In this document: positions 56,498-64,000 of the stretch, in pieces
Layout of the letters: each line of letters starts with the position of its first letter
Position numbering within the stretch: position 1 is the stretch's first letter
Assembly (NCBI GenBank): GCA_026929865.2
Contig: CM049395.1
Span: 17,729,501-17,793,500, forward strand
Length of the DNA stretch: 64,000 bases
Source of the DNA: Hyperoplus lanceolatus
Lineage: Eukaryota > Chordata > Actinopteri > Uranoscopiformes > Ammodytidae
Direction: 5' to 3'
The notes under the pieces: model-generated
Database searches by the model: none
What the model saw: only the letters and a program-made list of their open reading frames with translations
What the model was told of the DNA's origin: nothing
Made by a program: the position numbers and the translations under genes

Positions 56498-59008
56498 AGA
56501 TATTTATTCACCCGGTGCAACTCTACTACACGTCTGACTAAACTGGGCTCTGAATGTTTGTCCTTTAATTCACTTCATGACAACTTTATGCATTTTCACA
56601 TTTTGAGCAGACTATTATGGCTAAGAAAACATAACTGAGTTGCAACCGACAGTTGTGATTTACATGTACACTAAATGTTTAACCACAGCTCCATTATTCT
56701 GATCCAACAGTTAATATTACAGTAGGATTATGGACAAAATTTGACAACACATCTCCTGCTCAATAATGTTTATACATGTCAATTATGCACCACACCTCTG
56801 TCAAATATTGGCCAAGAGCAAAAGAAATGTGGAGTAAAAAAAAAAACTTTCCAGTGGACGTCTGACCATTCCTTTGCTCTTAATCCTTACCTTACCACGT
56901 AGCTTACTTGGTTATAGAAAAAAAAGCAGGTTGTTGTGTTTGACTGACAATTATAGATAGATAGCGTAAGCATTTACCTTGTCCTTGTGATTGGACAAGA
57001 GGACAGTGGTATAGGACATAATTCAACAACCACAAGGTTTTTTTACTTTGTCAGTTATTAAATTATCACTTGCTTGACAATTGAGTCCCAAACAAGTCTA
57101 GAATTTAATAATTTGTCTCCAATTAAAAACCAACTGTGTGTGAGGGGAAAAAAGTAGCCCTGATCATGATGAATTTTAGTGTACACACAACAGCACCTCA
57201 TTTTGAAAGGAAGTGTTTACCTCGGACGTGAATGTGAAGATCAAAGCATGCGGATGATTTGACTAACAAAATACTTTCCATGTCTGTAGTTTGGCGACTA
57301 GCAGCATTTAATTGATGCTCCACTGGAGCTCAACCTCTGAATCTCAGAATAATGGAGCCGTGCAGAGTTTAGGTTTATTTATTTATTTATTTAACTTGTT
57401 TTTGAGTGTGTAATAGGAAACAAACATTAAGAAAGAGGTAAGATTTTAAGGAGGGCTTGTAGGTTTTTATGTTATGACATGCGGTAGCGTGAATAAGAAA
57501 CCAGGGATTGAGTAAAATAAGCTATGTCGAAAACACAATAATAAGTCTTAATTTGTAGTTATGCCCCTCATAATGCCGAATTCTTAAAGTGATACTTTAA
57601 TCTTTCTTTTGAGCACCACCCACACTTTGCAGGCGGAAAAGTACGAGACGTTGTTTCCTTCATCACAGACTGAGCAGCTTTAGCTATGGATTTCAGTTTC
57701 ACATGATTTCATAGCAGCAAAAACTTCTTGTGTACCATCATCCATATGCTCAGTGTCATTTCATCAAAATGAACTACTTCCAGATAAATACTATAAAAAC
57801 TACCCCAAGAAGCGCAAGGGGGGTCTTTATGTTGGGGCGATGTTGACTTGGGAGAAACAGAACATACAGATGGACAGAAATGAAGAAAGGAGGATTTATG
57901 AGGATTTATTGTTCCTGTTTTCCACTGTGAAAACTTTTCACCAATATTAATGAAATTAACCACTGGAAGTGACTGTGAAGAAGGAAACAACTAACTTATA
58001 ACAGCCGCTTGTTGAGTTTACAACGGTGGGGCTCAATTGATTTAATGTGGAGTATCAAATTACATTTTACATTAGCAGAAAACAGGCTTGTCCTAGAAAA
58101 TTACATATTATTAGATTAGTGTTTGGACTATTAAAGTTTTAGAGAAAAGCGTGAGGCTATTTGACAACTAAACAAGTTAACAAATGTGGGTGTTAGCCAT
58201 CAAAGTAATTTTTAATTATTATTTTTTTTTTACAACGTGAGGGCCACCATAAATCCTGAAACCTTACTTATCTTTTTTTGGAAGTTGAACCACTGGATTT
58301 GACGTGCGTGTGAGTATAAATGTGTCCTTCTCTGACATGCTCAGACCAAGAGAAGGAAGTTTAAACACAGTTTACGTTGTTGTAGTCTCTCACTGCATCT
58401 GATCTCAGTACTGCTGAATATCCTAAAAATTATCGGGCCTCAGCGCTCTTAATACAGAGACAGGAGGTGTACTGATCTGATTGGACTGGTCTGGTAAGGA
58501 TAAAATCCACTTTGCACGCTCGCTTACCTCACACTATACCTGTAGTGCTTTACTAAAACAAGACATCAGGTTTTACATTAAGTGTATTTATAGAACATCA
58601 CATTTGCCTGCAGGATGTTCCACAACCCATTGCCTTTTAAATAACATTCCAACTAGTTTTCACCTTGATGACAGATGTTTTTGTTTGTTTTGCACTGATA
58701 ACTGATTAAAATGCCACATATTTAATATGCAGCGTGGTGCTTGAACCAGCCGGCTTACTGCAACAATTAATTTTACATTTGCCTGTATACGGAAGACTGT
58801 TTGTATTTAACTGTGATCTGACTTTGTATGTCTTGGTGCGGAGAAAGTTTCCCGTTGTTCAGTGTTTGTGTTTTCGGCCTGTGAATTTTCTGTTTAAAAG
58901 CTGTAATATTTATCATGTTTAGATTTGGTGTTGTTTTAATTGGTAATTTGGCTTTTTGTTCATCTGCTTCATATATTTCCTTTTTAATAAATACAGTTTT
59001 AACATAAA
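56498..59008 (+). other. gfod2: gfod2 3'UTR
   Basis: This is non-coding sequence after the TAG stop. The first well-placed AATAAA close to a likely cleavage site is at 58986-58991, giving a 2.5-kb 3'UTR. It contains a (TTTA)5 tract at 57371-57392. Earlier polyadenylation is possible. Confidence 0.5.
58986..58991 (+). terminator. gfod2: polyadenylation signal AATAAA, gfod2
   Basis: AATAAA in a T-rich context 2.5 kb after the stop codon, followed by T-rich sequence at 59010-59020. Confidence 0.5.
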
Positions 59009-59154
59009 GTATTTTTTTCTTAGCCTTCAGTTAATTTAAGTTTACTGTAACTAAACCAACAAGGGTACAAAAATCTTATGTTCAGAAATATTATAAAACT
59101 ATATAAAATATTTCCCAGGACTGTGGGCTTGGCTCCCAGGCGCATGTATCAAAT

Positions 59155-59263
59155 GGTCTATGGTAACAGTCACTCAGTCATGGAATTTTTATGGAATGTT
59201 TCAACAGAGAACTGCTGTGATTGGTTCAGGTTCATAATGTGTCATATGTGAAGACCATAGACC
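59155..59263. mobile_element. possible 109-bp MITE
   Basis: GGTCTATGG at the left and CCATAGACC at the right are perfect inverse ends of a short non-coding segment. No convincing target duplication. Confidence 0.35.
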
Positions 59264-59756
59264 CGCCCTCTAAAAGAATTTCTATTACTGTCATCAAACT
59301 GAAATGACAATATTTTTACTATGGATTGAGAAATATGCCTAACTCTTTTCAGATCCATACTAGCATTCAGATTACTCCCCAAATAACATTGTTAAAAGTA
59401 TCTACTGCATTTGAGTTGCAAGGGCCTTTAAGTCTCTTAGTAGAGAATTTAAATTCAATCATAAAAGCAGCAGCATCTGTGCAGGTAAAATGATATCTAT
59501 GCGGAGTTCGGCCCCGCTGCCCTTGATAAAATTAAATTTTGAAAGCATCATATTCTGTTTAGGAAAGACATGTTAAAATTGATCTTTTGTGTAAGTGTAA
59601 ACCATTGTGGTCTTGTAAAAAGGGCAAAAAAGTATTTAATTTAGTTAAAAATATTTTTTTTATTCCCACTACAGTAATATGGGCTCATCTATTCATATGT
59701 CTATTCATCATCTATGTACACATAGGTAATTGCATTAACATTTTACTTTTTTTAAT

Positions 59757-59882
59757 TTTTTTTTAACCTTTATTTATACAGGTATATCCCATTGAGACTG
59801 AAGACTCTTTTAAGGGAGACCTGTTTTCCTTTCCCACGTTACCATTCACACACACATTCATACACCGATAACTAACTATCGA
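59757..59882 (-). mobile_element. V-SINE 3' fragment, uninterrupted
   Basis: On the minus strand it reads CGGTGTATGAATGTGTGTGT, GAATGGTAACGTG, AACAGGTCTCCCTT and the tail TATAAATAAAGGTTAAAAAA. It is the same SINE as 29284-31090 but without the hAT insertion between GTGAATGG and TAACG. Confidence 0.88.
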
Positions 59883-60358
59883 CATTCACACAAAATCAAT
59901 ACATCACTAACATTTAAGTCCTTCATGGTCCTTCCTATTTGAACATTAATAATGTATAGTAAAGGAGTCTCCATGAGGAAAATGCTAACAACGTTTTAGT
60001 CTTCAGATTTATCCTGAGCCTCTGGGATATTTTCCTGGCAAATACAAATAACAAATACTATTTAGTTTATCAATTGTTGATGCATTAAGCAATTTAAATC
60101 TAATTTGATCCCCATGCACTTTATTCGTTTCTAGGAAGAAGTAATCAGGCAGATACATTAAGTAAAAAATAAAACCAAAACTTGATAACAAAGCAGTAGG
60201 TGACATACCTGTGTGAGAAAATGCCTGATTTTTCATTCATTAAGAATTTGCTTGGTTATATGCATCACTCAAGAGCGGAAATAAGTTGACCGCCTTTGAA
60301 ATAAGCGGGCCTTAAATAAAAGTGTAATAGCGTTATTGTTATCTATATGTGGTTCACA

Positions 60359-60795
60359 CAGGGGCGGATCTACCGGGGTGGCATGGGGTGGCAACTGCCA
60401 CCCTAAAAAAGCCTTGCCACCCCAGCTGCCACCCCAGTTGGCAGCGCCAAATTAAACATTTATTTGTGGCTGTTAAGAGACATTTACGAGCGCGAGTTTC
60501 AAATGTCCGACTGCAAGTGAATGTAGCCAGGTAATATTGCCCCACCCCGATCCCCCGCGACCCACTCCCGAGACTCCTAACCGCTCCCAACGGCACTGAT
60601 TTTGAATACAAGGAAGGCGTGCGAGAGACGGATCCAAACCTCTCTAGACTAACGAAGCAAGCAGCACAAAAGAGACTACACTCTCCAGGTAGCCTATTAC
60701 TGATCAACTGTCTATCTATGAAAAAATTACAATAATGAGAAAAGAGCAGGGCTAATGGAGTTGTAGTTTTCCTATAAAGTTAATATGCTGTTGTG
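60359..60795 (+). mobile_element. hAT-like element, one terminus (copy 2)
   Basis: It starts CAGGGGCGGATCTACCGGGG and matches the inverse of 527-947 over its full length. The shared sequence ends near GTTAATATGCTG. An extra CTGCCACCCCAG unit near 60424 distinguishes it from copy 1. Confidence 0.7.
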
Positions 60796-60811
60796 TACGA
60801 CGCTGAAGTTG

Positions 60812-62048
60812 AGAGGCACCTATTTGCAGACCCATGGGGGAAACCATTGAAAGTGGAGCTCCACCGGAAGCCACGCCCCGAACTTATTTCATTGGTCAGA
60901 ATTGTAACCTACTCTGAATTTGTTGTCTTCTTTTTGTTTTACTGCCAGAGTTCACCTGGCGGTGAATAATAATACACAGTTTCCACCGGTTATGATGCTA
61001 GTAAACAGTAAAATACGTCAGTTTGTTAAGGGTCCCAAGTGGTCAGGACGGTGGTAAAAAGTAGATGTTGAGGTAGAAGATGAATGAAGCAACGAAGCTT
61101 TGGGTACATCTTCCGAAATCCGTCTCTTTAATTCACAATTATCACAAGTAGGTCAATCACATACAAATATCAACTCTCATAAATAAAACACAAAAAGTTG
61201 AACTTTTATCTTAGAAGTCCTGGAAACAAATGCTTGTCTTTTCCTCTTAAACTGTGCTAACTGTGTTCGGATTAATAAACCTATTGTATTGTAGCCTATC
61301 TCATTCTGTGGCTGCACGCGATCGTTACTGTTCACTTGCGTGATCAAAAAGTCACAGACGAGCCTCGTTAAATAGCCTAATATGAACATAGGCTATTTAT
61401 GTCTGGTTGAAATGTAATTCTGCGGCTGCACACGATTGTTACGTTCATTTGCGTGATCACAAAGTCACAGACGAGCATCGATCGTGCAATAGCCTAATAT
61501 GAATATAGAAATGATATAATAGCCTAATTAAAACTGTGATCACTAGAGGACAAGGGATCTGGTAATAAATCAATCAGGATCTAGAATGGAAACTGTCACC
61601 TTATATGTCAGACGTTAATGCCTTTCACCCCGCTTTTTAAAATGAGCTGTTTATTTTAATGTGGTGGCACTTTTTGTGTTTCATTTATAAAAGTTTATAT
61701 TTGTATGTGATTGACCTAGTGTGATAATTGTGAATTAAAGAGACGGATTTTAGAAGATTTACACAAAGCTTCGTTGCTTCATTCATCTTCTACCTTAACA
61801 TTTTACCACCGTCCTGGCCACGTGGGACCCTTAACAAACTGACGTATTTTACTGTGTACTAGCACCATAACCGGTGGAAACTGTGTATTATTATTCACCG
61901 CTGGGTGAACTCCGGCAGTAAAACAAAAAGAAGACAACAAATTCAGAGTAGGTTACAATTCTGACCAATGAAATGAGTTCGGGGCGTGGCTTCCGGTGGA
62001 GCTCCACTTTCAATGGTTTCCCCCATGGGTCTGCAAATAGGTACTCTT
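60812..62048. mobile_element. fold-back TIR element, 9-10 bp TSD (Mutator-like?)
   Basis: The arms 60812-61198 and 61669-62048 are long inverted copies (ACCTATTTGCAGACCCATGG at the outer end). The flanks are the direct repeat GCTGAAGTTG (60802-60811, 62049-62058). Long TIRs with a 9-10 bp duplication fit Mutator-like elements. The centre has no transposase but contains an ~87-bp direct duplication (61306-61391 and 61420-61508) around GTCACAGACGAGC. Confidence 0.8.
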
Positions 62049-62113
62049 GCTGAAGTTGGCAGCTGATTCTTAGCAGCCGATTCGGCAGTTAAGGAAAAGT
62101 TAAGGGATTCTTA

Positions 62114-62660
62114 AGGCCTGTCTACACCAAAGATTCGCGACGAGACGGCTTGAGACTTGCGACGCCTTGCAACGCCTTGCAACGAGCCCGTCTGCAACAT
62201 TCTAAAACCTGTCAGTTTACACCGCTGCGACGAGACGAGACAATGTAGCGTTTTCCATGGCAACAACCATCCTCACTTCCTTTTCAGTTCAGTGATCGTG
62301 TGTTTACTTTTTTACTTGTTTACTTTGCGTAGTAGCGTTAAACAATGGATGAAGACACAGAATATATAATGATGGCAGCAGTGTGGTGTGTTATGGAGAG
62401 ACGGAGAAAAAAGAGGCTTACAAAGAGGCTTACTAAAAGGGTTTGGAGCCGTCCTTGGGTGCTCCAACGTGCTACACAGGGGGCGTACATGAATTTGTGC
62501 AAGGAGCTGGAGACAGGAGACCTCCCCTCATTTGTAAATTTTTCCCGAGTGCTGCCAGAACAGTTCCGGCGTTTAGAGGAGTTGGTGACTCCTCTGATAG
62601 TAAAACAAAACACTAATTACAGAGGAGCGGTTAAGCGACTGATTCTCCATTGTTTAACCT
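62114..62660 (+). mobile_element. Harbinger element, 5' part only
   Basis: The end AGGCCTGTCTACACCAAAG follows TTA (62111-62113), and subterminal CGACGAGACG/GCGACGCC words are repeated. A transposase N-terminus follows. Similarity stops near 62653 and the right terminus is missing. Confidence 0.75.
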
Positions 62661-62665
62661 CCTAA
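62345..62665 (+). pseudogene. truncated PIF/Harbinger transposase (HARBI1-like N-terminus)
   Basis: This 106-aa frame begins MDEDTEYIMMAAVW, followed by an Arg/Lys-rich stretch with a duplicated RLTK. It then has the family-typical WSRPWVLQRATQGAYMNLCK, LPSFVNFSRVLPEQFRRLEE and LVTPLIVKQNTNYRGAVKRL. In intact relatives the next segment is TLRFLA-G followed by the DDE nuclease domain. Here the frame changes to HCLTS and stops, so the whole catalytic region is absent. It is a dead fragment next to the satellite array. Confidence 0.82.
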
Positions 62666-62794
62666 ATCGCTGCGGTAAAGCCACATTAATTAGTCTAGAT
62701 TATCTAAGAGAGTCTAACCATTCTTTTAAAACTGTTTAAAATTGATGTAACCTTTATTAAGTTTGTTTAAAAGAAAGAGAGGGGAGATCAAACT

Positions 62795-64000
62795 GCTTTT
62801 TTTGCATCTGGACCACATTAAAACTAGTCCTGATTGAAAACCACTGCACCTAGACTCTTCAAATCTGGACTAGAATATCACAGTGAGGCAATAGATTATA
62901 GAAAACATAGTTTTTGATTTGTGAAACTTTTACCCTATCTGTGAAAATGCTATAAAGGCACATGTCAAGGCGTTTTTGGGGTCTAGACCGCATTAGAACT
63001 GGTCCTGATTGAAAACCACTGCACCTAGACCCTTCAAATCTCGACTAGATTATCATAGTTAGGCTACAGATTATAGAAAACATAGTTTCTGATTTGTGAA
63101 ACCTTTATTCTATTTGTGAAAATGCAAAGAATGCACATTTTAATGTTTTTTACGGGTCTAGGCCGCGTTAAAACTGATCCTGATTGAAAACCACTGGACC
63201 TAGACTCTTCAAATTTCGACTAGATTATCATAGTGAGGCTATAGATTATGGAAAACATAGTTTTTAATTTGTGAAACTTTTTTTCTATTTGTGAAAATTA
63301 AATAAAGACACATGTCAACAACGCTTTTTTGGGGTCCAGACCGCATTAGAACTGGTCCTGATTGAAAACCACTCCACCTAGACTCTTCAAACCTGGACTA
63401 GATTATCACAGAGAGGCTATACATTATAGAAAACATAGTTTCTGATTTGTGAAACTTTTTTTCTATTTGTGAAAATGCAATAAAGGCACATGTCAAGGTT
63501 TTTTTGGGGTCTAGACCACATTAGAACTGGTCCTGATTGAAAACCACTGCACCTAGACTCTTCAAATATGGACTAAAATATCACAGTGAAGCTATAGATT
63601 ATAGAAAACATAGTTTCTGATTTGTGAAACTTTTTTTCTATTTGTGAAAAAGCAATAAAGGCACATGTCAAGGTTTTTTTGGGGTCTAGACCGCATTAGA
63701 ACTGGTCCTGATTGAAAACCACTGCACCTAGACTCTTTAAATCTCGACTAGAATATCACAGTGAGGCTATATATTATAGAAAACATAGTTTCTGATTTGT
63801 GAAACTTTTTTTCTATTTGTGAAAATGCAATAAAGGCACATGTTAAGGTTTTTTTGGGGTCTAGACCGCATTAGAACTGGTCCTGATTGAAAACCACTGC
63901 ACCTAGACTCTTCAAATCTGGACTAGAATATCACAGTGAGGCAATAGATTATAGAAAACATAGTTTTTGATTTGTGAAACTTTTACCCTATCTGGGAAAA
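62795..64000. repeat. 175-bp tandem satellite, about 7 copies, open at window end
   Basis: The landmark CCTGATTGAAAACCAC recurs at 62829, 63004, 63179, 63357, 63532, 63707 and 63882. Spacings are 175, 175, 178, 175, 175 and 175 bases. Units differ at scattered positions and share CCTAGACTCTTCAAAT and GAAAACATAGTTTCTGATTT. No coding frame persists through the units. The array continues past the window edge. Confidence 0.95.

Overview
The window is vertebrate nuclear DNA from a ray-finned fish, probably a percomorph-type teleost. The evidence is compact, intron-containing vertebrate genes with GT-AG junctions, a V-SINE with the TCCTTGGGCAAGACACTTC core, tRNA-derived fish SINEs, many hAT, Tc1 and Harbinger-like transposons, and long (GT)n, (TC)n and (ATT)n microsatellites. 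The species cannot be named from the sequence alone.

Three protein-coding genes can be assembled exon by exon, with every splice phase closing. (1) rbpms2, an RRM-type RNA-binding protein, lies on the minus strand with its CDS at 4127-13261 in 7 exons (201 aa). It has a CpG-rich start near 13.2-13.5 kb and a probable separate 3'UTR exon ending near 2.07 kb. (2) psma4, the 20S proteasome alpha-4 subunit, lies on the minus strand with its CDS at 43596-49250 in 8 coding exons (261 aa, the same length as the human protein). (3) gfod2, a Gfo/Idh/MocA-family oxidoreductase-like protein, lies on the plus strand with its CDS at 52537-56497 in 2 coding exons (384 aa). psma4 and gfod2 are head to head, and about 0.6 kb separates their inferred 5' ends. 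The three genes have no obvious shared pathway.

The 30 kb between rbpms2 and psma4 (13.5-43.5 kb) has no convincing gene and is a graveyard of transposable elements. The clearest structure is a three-level nest at 28189-31470. A hAT element with 8-bp TSD ATTATAAG holds a V-SINE, which holds a second hAT of the same family with 8-bp TSD GTGAATGG. Other dated insertions are a 111-bp MITE split by a 494-bp element with a 9-bp TSD (17281-17888), a 534-bp insertion with a 10-bp TSD (33673-34206), a DNA transposon carrying a SINE (34316-35683), and two adjacent perfect hairpins (33222-33351).

The introns also carry mobile DNA. An rbpms2 intron holds a Tc1-like element turned into a fold-back with arms of about 650 bp. 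psma4 introns hold a Harbinger-like element with TSD TAA and a 2-kb terminal-inverted-repeat element. The gfod2 intron holds a 1.1-kb TIR element enclosing an antisense piece of 18S rRNA.

The right end (60.3-64 kb) is a repeat block. It contains a hAT end whose inverted partner lies at the left end of the window, a fold-back element with 385-bp arms and a 9-10 bp TSD, a truncated Harbinger transposase, and a 175-bp tandem satellite running off the window.
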